Position numbers and translations under genes: made by a program
Part shown: positions 36,697 to 45,805 of the stretch, piece by piece
Numbering within the stretch: position 1 is the stretch's first letter
Layout: every line of letters begins with the position of its first letter
NCBI GenBank assembly: GCA_030447245.1
Contig: JAUJPG010000007.1
Coordinates: 86,974-150,973, forward strand
From: Chloroflexota bacterium
Lineage (GTDB): Bacteria; Chloroflexota; UBA6077; JACCZL01
Direction: 5' to 3'
Length of the DNA: 64,000 nt
Notes under the pieces: generated by a model
Databases searched by the model: none
What the model was told of the DNA's origin: nothing
What the model saw: only the letters and a program-made list of their open reading frames with translations

Positions 36697-37560
36697 TCAG
36701 GCCTGCGCCCGCTCCAGCGCGGTGGCCAGCGCGCGACGAGTGAACACGCGTGCCAAGTGCGCTCGGTATTCCGCGGACGCGTGGATGTCGTCGTTGCAGT
36801 CCACGCCGTCTGCGGCCCTCTCGGCGGCGGCCTGGAGAGCATCGCCTCCCCTACCAGTCAGCGCTTGCTCGACGCCCTCGGCCCGGTAGGCCTTGACTCC
36901 GACCCCGGTGACCGCCACGCGGGCCTGATGAATCGAGCCGCCATCGCCAACCGTCACGGCGGCGGCCACCCCAGTCAAGGCGTAGTGCGAGGCTGGGTGA
37001 TCGAACTTTGCGTACGCCGTTCCAGTCCTCGGCGCCAACGCCGGGAAGCGGATCTGGGTAAGTATCTCATTCTCCTCGAGAGCAGTCGTCAAGATGTCCA
37101 CGAAGAAATCAGTGGCCCTGATCGTCCGTTCCCCGCTTGCGCCACGCGCGATGACCTCGCCGTCAGCTGCCAGGAAGACCGCCGGAAGGTCGCCAGCCGG
37201 ATCGGAGTGCGCCAGGCTGCCACCAATCGTGCCTTTGTTGCGAACCTGGAGATCGCCGACCTTCTCCGCTGCTTCCGACAGCATCGGGAGCGCCCGCGCG
37301 ACTTCCGGAGAGCTGGCAATCTGCGCCTGAGTCACCAATGCACCGATCGTCAGTCCGCCCGCGTCGACACGGATCTCATTGAGCCCCGGGATCTTCCGTA
37401 TGTCGATGAGCGTTGCTGGCTGCGCCAACCTCAACTTCATCATGGGCAACAGGCTGTGGCCGCCGGCGATAAGCTTGGCCTCGCCCCCGCTTTCGGAGAG
37501 GAGTCTCAGCGCCTCGTCCAGACTAGACGGCGCGACATAGTCGAACTTTGCTGGGTACAT
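36697..37560 (-). CDS. coxM: Molybdenum hydroxylase FAD-binding subunit (CoxM-like)
   Basis: Medium subunit, 287 residues, which passes electrons from the FeS subunit to FAD. The PCMH-type FAD domain shows KLIAGGHSLLPMMKLRLAQP near 28-47 and GTIGGSLAHSDPAGD near 109-123, both FAD contacts. The CO dehydrogenase flavoprotein C-terminal domain follows from about 175. The ATG at 37560 has GGGAGG upstream. It lies 104 bases after coxS and is the last gene of the locus. The substrate depends on the large subunit, which is not adjacent. Confidence 0.92.
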   Translation of the reverse strand: MYPAKFDYVAPSSLDEALRLLSESGGEAKLIAGGHSLLPMMKLRLAQPATLIDIRKIPGLNEIRVDAGGLTIGALVTQAQIASSPEVARALPMLSEAAEKVGDLQVRNKGTIGGSLAHSDPAGDLPAVFLAADGEVIARGASGERTIRATDFFVDILTTALEENEILTQIRFPALAPRTGTAYAKFDHPASHYALTGVAAAVTVGDGGSIHQARVAVTGVGVKAYRAEGVEQALTGRGGDALQAAAERAADGVDCNDDIHASAEYRAHLARVFTRRALATALERAQA

Positions 37561-37664
37561 CCTGTGTTACCTCCCGGCGCCGCTGCTCGCGGCTCCGTAG
37601 CGCGTCACTCGCATGGCGACTCCATCGATCGCACTAGTCGGTCCACCTTCAGTGCACCGAGTGA

Positions 37665-38138
37665 TCACGCGCGAGTGCCACTCATCTCGCGCGCGGCGTA
37701 CTGAATCGCCTTCACGATGTTCTGGTACCCGGTGCAGCGACAGAGATTACCCTCGATCCCCTTGCGGATCTCCTCCTCGCTCGGAGCAGGGTTGTTCTTG
37801 AGCAGATCCACGGTGGTCATGATCATGCCAGGCGTACAAAAACCACACTGCAGGCCATGCTCCTCCCAGAAACCGCGCTGAATCGGGTGCAACTCGCCGT
37901 TCGTGGCGAGCCCCTCGATTGTTTCGATCTGCGCCGCATCAGCCTGGACTGCCAGGATCGTGCACGCTTTGACCGCCGCGCCGTCCATGATGACGGTGCA
38001 GGCTCCGCATTGACTGGTGTCGCAACCGACGTGCGTGCCGGTTAGTTGCAGCACGTCGCGGATGTAGTGGACGAGAAGAAGCCGCGGCTCCACGTCGTGC
38101 TCGTACTGCTTGCCGTTGACGGTCATCGAAATCTTCAC
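37665..38138 (-). CDS. coxS: Molybdenum hydroxylase 2Fe-2S subunit (CoxS-like)
   Basis: Small electron-transfer subunit, 157 residues, with two 2Fe-2S clusters. The plant-type cluster uses [12 protein letters not shown] plus a later Cys (VKACTIL), residues about 39-60. The second cluster, near the molybdopterin, uses [10 protein letters not shown] near 97 and NLCRCTGY near 133. GTG start at 38138. The gene order S then M, with the large subunit missing, is unusual. A good promoter lies 85-113 bases upstream. Confidence 0.94.
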   Translation of the reverse strand: MKISMTVNGKQYEHDVEPRLLLVHYIRDVLQLTGTHVGCDTSQCGACTVIMDGAAVKACTILAVQADAAQIETIEGLATNGELHPIQRGFWEEHGLQCGFCTPGMIMTTVDLLKNNPAPSEEEIRKGIEGNLCRCTGYQNIVKAIQYAAREMSGTRA

Positions 38139-38222
38139 GCCTGTCGCCTCCCGGGTAGCAAAGAGCGCCGAAGGTTGAGCGACCCGGCGGTCGCCGAGCG
38201 CGCCGCCTCCCGCACGAAGGTC

Positions 38223-38251
38223 ATGCTAGGAGGGCCCGCGCAGAATGTCAA
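38223..38251 (-). promoter_or_regulatory. Promoter of coxS-coxM
   Basis: On the minus strand TTGACA (38246-38251), a 17-base spacer, and TAGCAT (38223-38228): a perfect -35 with a 4 of 6 -10. It sits in the 202-base gap before coxS, so coxS-coxM may be transcribed apart from the maturation genes. Confidence 0.6.
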
Positions 38252-38340
38252 CTCCAGACGTGGAGATCAGACCGGCAGCGCGGCACGGCGAGCACGTCGA
38301 GGAAGCGCAACGCGACCCGGAGACGTGCCGATGAAAGCAC

Positions 38341-39375
38341 TCAGTTGCCTCGCCCTCTTGGGTCACCGGCAGCGTAGGCGGGAAATCGGAACGCCATCTC
38401 CCGACCAAGCATGCCGCCGTGTCCTAACCGGGCCAGCTCTGCGCGCCCGACCCGCTCGCCCGCGAACACGCGCGGCAGCACCAGGTCCAGGACAGTCTTT
38501 TCGGAGAACATCTCGCACGACGAAAGCCCAAACAGCGGAACGTTCCCCGCCGCAGCGGTCCAGAAGAGGCTGCCCGGGTGCACGGGCACCCCATGCTTGA
38601 CAATGCGGGCACCGACGCTGTCGAGTGCGGCGAACAGCGGCTCCAGCGGGTCCAGTGAGCTGGCACCCGCTGCGAGCACAAGGTCAGGGCCGATTGCCAA
38701 CGCCGACCGCAGCAGGTCGGCGTATGAGCGCTCACCATCCGTTTCGAGCAGCATCACCAATTCGGAGCCATACCACGCCAGCTTCCGCTCCAATGCGGTA
38801 CGAAACCTTTCACGGACCTTGCTAGCGACGCGCTCGAGTATCAGCCCCGAGACTCGCCCCGGTCGGAAGGGGACGACCCGGAGCGGCGGGCGAGCCGCGC
38901 AGATCTGCTCGACGTGAAGGACCGTCGCCTGTGGCAGAACTAGTGGCGTCACCTTTGCGCCGGCCAGCTCATCGCCCTCGTCTACGGGCTGGTAGTCGAA
39001 CCGCGTCAGCACCGAAACGCCATCGAGATTGTTGACCTCGAACAGCGCCGCTTCGTCAATCCGCAGCAGCCCGCGACCCTCCGCGAGGAGTGTGTACTGG
39101 CTCTCGGCCGGCCCACGGAGTCTCACGCCAGACCCCGCGACTGAACGGGCAAGTCGGCGACCGGCCTCGTCCTCGTGCAGCTCACCGGTCTCTGGCTCTA
39201 CAAGGTGCAGCTCGCGGTTATCCAGCTCCCGCAGTTGCGACAGATCATCAACACCCACTATCTGCCCCTTGCGCAGCAGGAACTTGGCGCCGGGGGCATC
39301 TCGGATCGAATGCGCCGCTACCATGCCCGCGTGCCGCGAGCCCACGTCGCGGGCGGTGACGCGATGCGCGATCAT
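38341..39375 (-). CDS. Molybdopterin-binding-domain protein
   Basis: A 344-residue protein. Residues about 1-145 are a region with no recognised family, beginning with short AT-rich-like strands (FLLRKGQIVGVDDL). Residues about 150-330 resemble the MoaB/Mog/MoeA/CinA molybdopterin-binding fold: LILERVASKVRERF, PDLVLAAGASSLDPLEPL and KHGVPVHPGSLFWTAAAGN. It likely binds molybdopterin or its adenylylated form during cofactor assembly for the Mo-hydroxylase. The ATG overlaps the stop of the mocA/NUDIX gene (ATGA), which ties it to that step. Confidence 0.75.
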   Translation of the reverse strand: MIAHRVTARDVGSRHAGMVAAHSIRDAPGAKFLLRKGQIVGVDDLSQLRELDNRELHLVEPETGELHEDEAGRRLARSVAGSGVRLRGPAESQYTLLAEGRGLLRIDEAALFEVNNLDGVSVLTRFDYQPVDEGDELAGAKVTPLVLPQATVLHVEQICAARPPLRVVPFRPGRVSGLILERVASKVRERFRTALERKLAWYGSELVMLLETDGERSYADLLRSALAIGPDLVLAAGASSLDPLEPLFAALDSVGARIVKHGVPVHPGSLFWTAAAGNVPLFGLSSCEMFSEKTVLDLVLPRVFAGERVGRAELARLGHGGMLGREMAFRFPAYAAGDPRGRGN

Positions 39376-40508
39376 TGGCGGGCGGCGCCGCGCCGTTGAA
39401 TGGCGAGCCACTCTCGGATGATCTTCTCATCGTGCTGGAACGCCATATCTGGAAGGCGTTCGAGCGTAAATCCGGCCAATTCGCTTACCTCGGGACCCGG
39501 GCACGCCGCTCCACCGACGTGTCGCGCCATGTAGACGATCAGCACAACGGGGTGACCCGCGGCTGAGTAGACGCCGACTAGACCGCCGATGTCAACGTGC
39601 AGCCCGGTTTCCTCGAGCACTTCACGGCGAGCCGCCTGCTGCACGTCCTCACCCCGGTCGACGTAGCCGGACGGGAAGCTCCAGCGCCCTTTGCCGGGAT
39701 CGATGGCTCGGCGCCCGAGCAACACGCTGCCGTTCTCGCCCCACGGGATCAGCGCGGCGACTGCCACCTTGGGGTCTTGCCAGAACACCGACCCGCATGC
39801 CGTGCACACGGGCCGCCTCTTCCCCTCGACTGTGCACCGCTCCAGCGCTGCTCCACAGGCCGGGCAAAAGCGCGGCTCGCCATGGGACTTCTCATGGTGG
39901 TGGCTGAATTCCGGCGGCCGCTGCTCCACGGCCGCCCGAAGCAGCTCGTACTCAGCCGCGGTGTCAACATCCTGCGCGATCTCCGCGTGTGGAAGGTCGA
40001 CCCAGACGATCTCGGCGGCTCGGTGGCGGAGCATGTCTCGGCCGCCCTTGTCGCCCTTCTGGCTCATCAACTCGCTGAAGAGATCGCGGCGCCAGACAAT
40101 TGGATGCCCGGCTTCGCCCTTGTAACGCGGTCGTACGATAGGAGCGCCACTGTCTTCGAAGCTGGCGATTAGTGCATTGACCACGCCTCGTGTGACCAAC
40201 GGCTGGTCCGCCAGTAGCACGGCCGCCGCGCCGATATCTGGCGGCAGCGCCGCCAACCCGGCTTGGAGGGACGTGCTCATGCCCAGCGAGTAATCAGAAT
40301 TGTGGACCAGCGTGACCGGGAGCCCTGCCAATTCGCGTTCGACAGCAATTCGGTTGGCACCGGTGACCACCACGGTCGTCGAGGCTCGGGACGCCGCCGC
40401 CTCTCGTGCCACACGGCGCACGAGACTCTCGCCGCCCAACGGAAGCAGGAGCTTCGGCTCACCCATGCGGGTCGAGGATCCGGCGGCCAGAATGACCGCG
40501 GCGACCAC
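39372..40508 (-). CDS. MocA-like cytidylyltransferase fused to zinc-ribbon NUDIX hydrolase
   Basis: A 378-residue two-enzyme fusion. Residues 1 to about 195 are a MobA/MocA-like nucleotidyltransferase (LAAGSSTRMGEPKLLLPLGG at 7-26, ADQPLVT near 98), which in this setting should make molybdopterin cytosine dinucleotide. A hydrophilic, His-rich linker (about 196-210) leads to a four-Cys zinc ribbon (FCPACG and CTACG, about 212-237) and a NUDIX domain whose box GX5EX7REVLEETGL is intact at about 281-303. NUDIX enzymes cleave nucleoside diphosphates linked to another group. GTG start; 3 bases after the xdhC stop. Confidence 0.88.
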   Translation of the reverse strand: MVAAVILAAGSSTRMGEPKLLLPLGGESLVRRVAREAAASRASTTVVVTGANRIAVERELAGLPVTLVHNSDYSLGMSTSLQAGLAALPPDIGAAAVLLADQPLVTRGVVNALIASFEDSGAPIVRPRYKGEAGHPIVWRRDLFSELMSQKGDKGGRDMLRHRAAEIVWVDLPHAEIAQDVDTAAEYELLRAAVEQRPPEFSHHHEKSHGEPRFCPACGAALERCTVEGKRRPVCTACGSVFWQDPKVAVAALIPWGENGSVLLGRRAIDPGKGRWSFPSGYVDRGEDVQQAARREVLEETGLHVDIGGLVGVYSAAGHPVVLIVYMARHVGGAACPGPEVSELAGFTLERLPDMAFQHDEKIIREWLAIQRRGAARQ

Positions 40509-40511
40509 GCG

Positions 40512-41321
40512 TTAGCCGCGTCCAGCGGCCGCGGCGTCCGGTAATCCGGCCGGGAACGGCGTTGGCGTTGAGTCTGACCCGAGCCCCATAAGCGTAGTCA
40601 CGCCGTTCTTCGCGGCGATCACCTCCGCCATAATCGCGAGAGCGATCTCCTCAGGGTTCTGGGCTTGGATGTCCAGACCGATTGGCGCGTGAATCCGTGC
40701 GAGCTGCTCGCGGGTTAGGCCTGCTTCCAGAAGCCTCTCCACGCGCTTCGCGTGCGTTCGACGGCTACCGATCGCCCCCACGTAGGGTACATCGGCTGCG
40801 AGTGTGTGGATCAGGGCGGGGTCGTCGAGCTTCGGGTCGTGGGTCAACACGACGACGTAGGTTGACATGTCGAGCCGTGTGCGCGTCAGGTATGCGTCGG
40901 CGTACTCCACGACGACTTCGTCGGCGCGCGGGAATCGCTCGCGCGTGGCAAAACGGCCACGAGCATCCACAACGACGACCCTAAAGTCGAGCACCTTGGC
41001 GACCTCGACAAGTGGGACGGCGATGTGGACCCCTCCGAAAATAAGCAGCCGCTGAGGCGCCGGATACGTGTCCACGAAGATCAGCGTCTCCATTCCGTTC
41101 CGGTCGACGCTCAGGGTCTTCGACACGCCGCGCCGGAGCTGCTCGAGCGCGGCGGGAACGACCTCACGCTCGAGGTCCGGGTCACCGAGACCTCCCAGGG
41201 TTCTCTGATCGGGCAGAACGAGCATCCGTGCACCGATGTCCGGCCCCTGGACCACAGTGACAACGGAGACGGCTTCCTCTGCTTCCAGGCGTTGGCGAAC
41301 CTCGTCGAACAGGTCGGTCAT
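40512..41321 (-). CDS. XdhC Rossmann-domain protein (C-terminal half of XdhC)
   Basis: A 269-residue protein: an N-terminal half (about 1-80) with a XdhC-like capping region and a Rossmann domain (about 95-230) with [36 protein letters not shown] and [14 protein letters not shown]. XdhC binds molybdenum cofactor, helps sulfurate it and delivers it to the apo-enzyme. The usual N-terminal CoxI domain is encoded separately just upstream, and this ATG overlaps that stop (ATGA at 41318). The longer frame to 41618 runs over the upstream gene and is rejected. Confidence 0.88.
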   Translation of the reverse strand: MTDLFDEVRQRLEAEEAVSVVTVVQGPDIGARMLVLPDQRTLGGLGDPDLEREVVPAALEQLRRGVSKTLSVDRNGMETLIFVDTYPAPQRLLIFGGVHIAVPLVEVAKVLDFRVVVVDARGRFATRERFPRADEVVVEYADAYLTRTRLDMSTYVVVLTHDPKLDDPALIHTLAADVPYVGAIGSRRTHAKRVERLLEAGLTREQLARIHAPIGLDIQAQNPEEIALAIMAEVIAAKNGVTTLMGLGSDSTPTPFPAGLPDAAAAGRG

Positions 41322-41647
41322 TGCCCGGTCGGACGCGACTCGAGCGGCTCGATGTAGACGTCGATGACGCCGCCGCACGCGAGCCCTACGTCGAACGCCT
41401 GCTCGTCGCTGATCCCGTAGTGAACAAGCCGCGGCGTCCGTGCCTCGAGCACTTCCTGCGCATGCAGCACGACGTCCGCCTCGACACACCCGCCGCTGAC
41501 CGAGCCAGCCATTTCGCCGTTCGCGGCCACCGCCATCTTGGAACCCTCGCGCCGCGGCGCCGACCCGTACGCTCGCACTACCGTGGCTAACGCAACGCGC
41601 TGCCCCTCGGCTCGCCACCGATCGATGTCCGCCAGCATCTCACGCAT
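41318..41647 (-). CDS. CoxI/XdhC N-terminal-domain protein
   Basis: A 109-residue CoxI-type domain by itself: [20 protein letters not shown] near 19-38, [20 protein letters not shown] near 48-67 and [14 protein letters not shown] near 88-101. The two conserved Cys-containing turns match the first domain of XdhC, a molybdenum cofactor chaperone. The ATG has GGAGGAAG upstream. With the next gene it forms a split XdhC. Confidence 0.88.
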   Translation of the reverse strand: MREMLADIDRWRAEGQRVALATVVRAYGSAPRREGSKMAVAANGEMAGSVSGGCVEADVVLHAQEVLEARTPRLVHYGISDEQAFDVGLACGGVIDVYIEPLESRPTGQ

Positions 41648-41713
41648 TGCTTCCTCCAGGTCGCCAGGAGCGGGCGGTCACATCCAGCCTTCGCACTCCG
41701 CTCAGAGCAACGT

Positions 41714-42928
41714 CTAAGTCGCTAGATGCCTTCCCAGTTCAGCCAGACTCGCCAGATTGTGCGCTGGTGCAAACACGTCGACGTGCTCCAGCGCCGTACT
41801 CATGCCACGCGCGAGCGGACGGTAATCCTTGCTGCCGAGCAAGGGGTTCAGCCAGATCACCTTGCCCGCCCGTGAATCCAGCTCCTCCATCGCTCCGCGC
41901 AGCACCTCCGCGTCACCGGTATCCAGGCCGTCACTCAGGATCAAGACGATCGTACGCCGATCGACCAGCTTGCGTGCCCACTCACTGTTGAACGTCTCGA
42001 GGCTTTGACCGATCCGAGTGCCGCCCGACCAGTCTCGGACTTCGCGCGCAATCCGGTCGAGCGCTTCCGTAATCTCCTCACCTTTGAAGTAGTCCGTCAC
42101 GCGCGTCAAGGACGTGCTGAAAACGAACGATTCGACCTTGCCGATCGTGTTCTGGAGTGCGTGAATGAACTGGAGCAAGAATCGGCTGTACGTGTCCATG
42201 GAACGGCTGACGTCGCAGATCAGCACCAGTCGGGGCTTGCGGATCTTCCGCTGCTTTCGCGCCAGCTCGATGATCGTTCCACCGTACTTCATGTTGCGGC
42301 GCACGGTTCGTCGAGGATCGATCAGGTGGCTGCGGCTCGCCGCGCGCGTGCGCCGACTCTCGCGGGTCGCCAGGCGTTTGGCAATCACCAAAACCGCTCG
42401 GGCGACCTCGGCCATCTCTTCAGCCTGGAAGCGGCTGAAGTCCTTGCCGGCCAGCATTTCGACTGGACTGTAGAGCGGCAGCGCTTCTTCGTCGCCCTCG
42501 CCTTCACCCTCATCGCCCTCGCTGTCGGGGTCGGTCAGGCGAAGCTGCTCCTTTCCCTCACCGCTTGGCTGCGCCGCTCCTTCTTCAGCACCCTCGCTCC
42601 CGGGATCCTGCTCGCCTGGCTCCTCTTCCTCAACTCTGGCAATTCGGCGCCAGAACCGGTCGAAGACCTCGTCGAAGATCGGGACGTCCTCGGTGCGTGA
42701 GACGAACACGGATTGAAGCCCAAGGTAAACGTCGTGTCGGTCGCCCAGGTCGACGCGGCCCAGCGTCCGCAATCCGTCCATGATCTCGGTCGACGTGACC
42801 AGCATCTCGCGGGCGCGCAGCTCCCGCCCGAAGGCGACGACGTGCCGCTGCAGGTCCGCGTGGCGGGCGCGGCTTTTTAGCGCGTAGAGAGCTCTTTCTC
42901 GAGGCGCTGCGTCACCGACTGAACCCAT
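41714..42928 (-). CDS. coxE: CoxE-like VWA-domain protein
   Basis: A 404-residue von Willebrand A protein. After an N-terminal region and an acidic Glu/Gly-rich linker (about 97-150), the VWA domain starts near 230 with a MIDAS motif LICDVSRSMDTYSRF and later SGGTRIGQSLETF and LILSDGLDTGD. CoxE works with the AAA protein CoxD to mature the metal site of CO dehydrogenase-type enzymes. Its ATG at 42928 lies 52 bases inside coxD; a later start is possible because residues 1-13 look unconserved. Confidence 0.88.
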   Translation of the reverse strand: MGSVGDAAPRERALYALKSRARHADLQRHVVAFGRELRAREMLVTSTEIMDGLRTLGRVDLGDRHDVYLGLQSVFVSRTEDVPIFDEVFDRFWRRIARVEEEEPGEQDPGSEGAEEGAAQPSGEGKEQLRLTDPDSEGDEGEGEGDEEALPLYSPVEMLAGKDFSRFQAEEMAEVARAVLVIAKRLATRESRRTRAASRSHLIDPRRTVRRNMKYGGTIIELARKQRKIRKPRLVLICDVSRSMDTYSRFLLQFIHALQNTIGKVESFVFSTSLTRVTDYFKGEEITEALDRIAREVRDWSGGTRIGQSLETFNSEWARKLVDRRTIVLILSDGLDTGDAEVLRGAMEELDSRAGKVIWLNPLLGSKDYRPLARGMSTALEHVDVFAPAHNLASLAELGRHLAT

Positions 42929-43830
42929 GCGCTGACATCCTCTTCTTCTTGCCCGTTCATGCTGGAGATCAGAACCTCTAGCGGCTGACCACGCAGCTTT
43001 GCCACGTCGTCGCGATCTTTGATGAAGGCGCCTAGCGTCTCGCGAACAGCATCTTGTTCCAGGTGGTCCTGGTGCAGCGCCATCATGCTCATCGCCCAGT
43101 CCAGAGTCTCCGCGACACCGGGGGTCTTGTTTAGCTTGACATGACGAATCGCCTGCATGAACATGGCGATCTGGTGCGCCAGGCGTTCATTGATGCCCGG
43201 CACCTTGGTTGTGATGATCCGCACCTCCTTGTCGAAGGTCGGGAAGTCGATCCAGAGATACAGACACCGACGCTTGAGCGCGTCGCTTAGCTCACGCGTG
43301 CGGTTGGACGTCAGCACCACGTACGGTCGATGTTGCGCCCGGATGGTTCCGAGCTCTGGGATCGTCACCTGAAAGTCCGATAGAACCTCCAGGAGAAAAG
43401 CCTCGAACTCTTCATCCGCTCGATCCACTTCGTCGATCAGGAGGACGGGCGCCTGCTCCTGGCCAGAGATCGCCTGCAACAGCGGCCGCTTCAGCAGGAA
43501 CGCGTCGCTGAAAATGGCCTGCTCTTGCGCATCGATCCCGCGTCGCGAGCCTTCATCCATCTTGATCCGCAGCATCTGCTTCGGGTAGTTCCACTCGTAT
43601 AGGGCAGTGTTGACGTCCAGACCCTCGTAACACTGCAGCCGGATGAGCTCGGTACCGAGCGCTGAGGACAACACCTTGGCGATCTCAGTCTTGCCGACTC
43701 CCGCCTGACCCTCGATCAGGACCGGCTTCTTCAGCTCCATCGCCAGGTAGGCGGTCGTGGCTATCCCGCGGTCCGTGACATACTGCTCCCGCTCCATCAT
43801 CTCCTGGATGCGGCGGATGCCCTCGATCAC
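42877..43830 (-). CDS. coxD: CoxD-like MoxR-family AAA+ ATPase
   Basis: A 317-residue AAA+ chaperone. Walker A is GQAGVGKTE near 41, Walker B VLLIDEVDRAD near 127, sensor 1 VLTSNRTRELS near 172, and the MoxR-type insert before the Walker B is present. In Afipia carboxidovorans CoxD helps insert sulfur and copper at the CO dehydrogenase active site; in this organism the target enzyme lacks the CO dehydrogenase loop, so only a maturation role is claimed. The GTG has a GGAGG upstream. First gene after the moeA hairpin. Confidence 0.9.
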   Translation of the reverse strand: MIEGIRRIQEMMEREQYVTDRGIATTAYLAMELKKPVLIEGQAGVGKTEIAKVLSSALGTELIRLQCYEGLDVNTALYEWNYPKQMLRIKMDEGSRRGIDAQEQAIFSDAFLLKRPLLQAISGQEQAPVLLIDEVDRADEEFEAFLLEVLSDFQVTIPELGTIRAQHRPYVVLTSNRTRELSDALKRRCLYLWIDFPTFDKEVRIITTKVPGINERLAHQIAMFMQAIRHVKLNKTPGVAETLDWAMSMMALHQDHLEQDAVRETLGAFIKDRDDVAKLRGQPLEVLISSMNGQEEEDVSAWVQSVTQRLEKELSTR

Positions 43831-43890
43831 TCAGTCCTCCTTGTGCAGCCGGCTACCTGGACCACCCTGACGGCAACCCATCACGACCAA

Positions 43891-43915
43891 GGGGCGAGCG
43901 TCCGACGCCCGCCCC
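43891..43915 (-). terminator. Hairpin between moeA and coxD
   Basis: An 11-bp stem (43891-43901 with 43905-43915, one A-C mismatch) and a 3-base loop, in the 134-base gap after moeA. It may be a terminator or an attenuator for the cox genes. No T-run. Confidence 0.45.
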
Positions 43916-43964
43916 GCACAAGAAGTATAGCAAGCGCGTCGAGTCTAAGCGTCCGGCGCGGCGC

Positions 43965-45197
43965 TCAGTCGGCGATCAGATCGCCCGTCAGTAGCACCGA
44001 GACCCGGGACCCGGCTGGAATCCGATGCTCGGATGGCTGGATCTCTAGCAAGGCGTTAGCGCCGGCCATCGAGAGCAGACGGCTGGAGCCCTGTGACCCC
44101 GTTGTCCGTGCGACGAGTCGGCCGTCCCGCCATTGCACGATGGCCCGCTGGTACTCTGGTCGGCTCGCGTCAGGCCGCAGCTCGTGCTCGAGCTCCGCTT
44201 CAACCCTCGGCCGAGATACTCGAGGACGTCCTTGCATCCGAAGTAGGGCCGGGCGGACGAATACCTCGAACGTGACCAGCGATGAGACTGGGAAGCCCGG
44301 CAACCCGAACGCGAGTGCGCCGCCGATCGTCGCGAACGTCAGCGGCTTGCCCGGCTTGAAGTTCACGCGCCCGAAGTGGATGGTCCCGAGCCGCTCGAGC
44401 AATGGCTTGACAAGGTCGCGCGTGCCCATCGATACGCCGCCCGATGTGACCAGCACGTCGGCGCCGGCCAGCGCCTCACCGACCTGAGCTGCCAGTCCTT
44501 CCTCGTCGTCGCGGGCTACGCCGGTCCAAATCGGCTCGCCGCCGGAGTCACGCACGGCGGCCGCGAGCGCGTAACCATTGCTGTCGCGAATGCAGCCCGG
44601 TGGCGGCGTCTCCCACGGGTCGACCAGTTCGTCGCCAGTGGCGAGAATCGCGACACGTGGGCGCCGGTAGACGCCGACACGCACTCGGCCGACAGTCGCC
44701 AGCAGCCCGATCTCGGCCGGACCAAGGGCTGCACCGACCGGGAGAATCACCTCTCCCACAGCTATGTCCTGGCCCACCTGATGCACGTTTCCCCCGGGGC
44801 TTACCTCACGCAGGATGGCAACTCGGCCGTCCCGTTCCTCGGTATCCTCCACCATCACTACCGCGTCGGCGCCATCCGGCAGGATCCCGCCGGTCATGAT
44901 CCTGACAGCTTGACCCGGCCCGACCACCAGCCCCTGGTCTGGTCCCGCGACGATCTCTCGCAGGACCAGAGCCCGATCGCCGCGGTCTTCGCCGCGGAGC
45001 GCGTAGCCGTCGACGGCAGATCTGGGTCCGGCCGGCACCGACTCGCCCGACGCGATCAGCTCGGCCAGCGTCCGACCGTGGGCAGCCAGGGCATCCACGA
45101 CCTCCACCTCGAGCGGTCGGGCGTGGTCCAGTATCGTCGCGCTGGCGTGGCCAACCGAGACCAGTGCGTACGGCGAGGTCGTCAGTATCGGCCGCAC
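43965..45197 (-). CDS. moeA: Molybdopterin molybdotransferase MoeA
   Basis: Inserts molybdate into adenylylated molybdopterin. At 410 residues it has the four MoeA domains: the first with SAVDGYALRGED near 60 (catalytic Asp), GGILPDGADAVVMVED near 103, LVTSGGVSMGTRDLVKP near 250 and the MoeA_C end (PEYQRAIV, SRLLSMAGANALL). The GTG at 45197 follows coxG by 25 bases. The C-terminal domain is complete. Confidence 0.94.
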   Translation of the reverse strand: MRPILTTSPYALVSVGHASATILDHARPLEVEVVDALAAHGRTLAELIASGESVPAGPRSAVDGYALRGEDRGDRALVLREIVAGPDQGLVVGPGQAVRIMTGGILPDGADAVVMVEDTEERDGRVAILREVSPGGNVHQVGQDIAVGEVILPVGAALGPAEIGLLATVGRVRVGVYRRPRVAILATGDELVDPWETPPPGCIRDSNGYALAAAVRDSGGEPIWTGVARDDEEGLAAQVGEALAGADVLVTSGGVSMGTRDLVKPLLERLGTIHFGRVNFKPGKPLTFATIGGALAFGLPGFPVSSLVTFEVFVRPALLRMQGRPRVSRPRVEAELEHELRPDASRPEYQRAIVQWRDGRLVARTTGSQGSSRLLSMAGANALLEIQPSEHRIPAGSRVSVLLTGDLIAD

Positions 45198-45222
45198 CGT
45201 GTTGGCTCCTCGAGCGCACGCG

Positions 45223-45654
45223 CTACAGCTGCTTCTTTAGGCAATCGAAAAACTGGCCCATGATCATCTTGGCCACACCGCCCAGCATGCGCTGACCAAC
45301 TCCGGCCACGGTGCCACCAACCTGGCCGTCGCCATGAACGTTGATCTGGGTCGTACCCCCCTGATCGACCAATTCGATGAGCGCCTCGCCGCGGACGAAG
45401 CCTGGTCCGCCGCTGCCTTCCACGAGCAGTTTGTAGCTCTCCGGCTCCTGCTTGTCGGAGATGCGCACCTTCCCCTTGTAGGTTCCACGAATGGCGGCCA
45501 CGCCGACCTTCATGGTTGCTTCGTACTGATCCTCTCCGGTCACGCTCATGCTCTCGCAACCTGGAAGGCAGCTCTGCAGTGAATCCGGGTTCAGTAGTAC
45601 CGACCACACCCGCTCACGCGGCGCCTCAAACGTGTAGCTGCCTTCGACCTTCAC
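45223..45654 (-). CDS. coxG: CoxG-like SRPBCC protein
   Basis: A 143-residue CO dehydrogenase subunit G-type protein of the START-like fold. KVEGSYTFEAPRERVWSVLL at the start and NPDSLQSCLPGCESM near 22-36 are classic CoxG, and the C-terminal helix ends in MIMGQFFDCLKK. CoxG is thought to anchor or recruit CO dehydrogenase-type enzymes at the membrane in some bacteria. The GTG at 45654 follows GGAGG; the longer frame to 45759 has no ribosome site. It is the first gene of the accessory locus, divergent from the TRAP operon. Confidence 0.9.
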   Translation of the reverse strand: MKVEGSYTFEAPRERVWSVLLNPDSLQSCLPGCESMSVTGEDQYEATMKVGVAAIRGTYKGKVRISDKQEPESYKLLVEGSGGPGFVRGEALIELVDQGGTTQINVHGDGQVGGTVAGVGQRMLGGVAKMIMGQFFDCLKKQL

Positions 45655-45777
45655 GAGTCCTCCCGTCGCCGACCCTGTGACTGCTCGGGATGATAGCAGC
45701 CTGGATCGCCAGGTCGGGACGGCACGTCTCCCAGCGCGGCGTGCCCAGAGTCCGACCACCCGACCTCCGCCGATATC

Positions 45778-45805
45778 TTGCCGACCGTTGCTAGATACCT
45801 ATAAT
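45778..45805 (+). promoter_or_regulatory. Promoter of the TRAP operon
   Basis: TTGCCG (45778-45783), a 16-base spacer and a perfect TATAAT (45800-45805) lie about 127 bases before dctP. The position in the divergent gap supports it. Confidence 0.5.
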
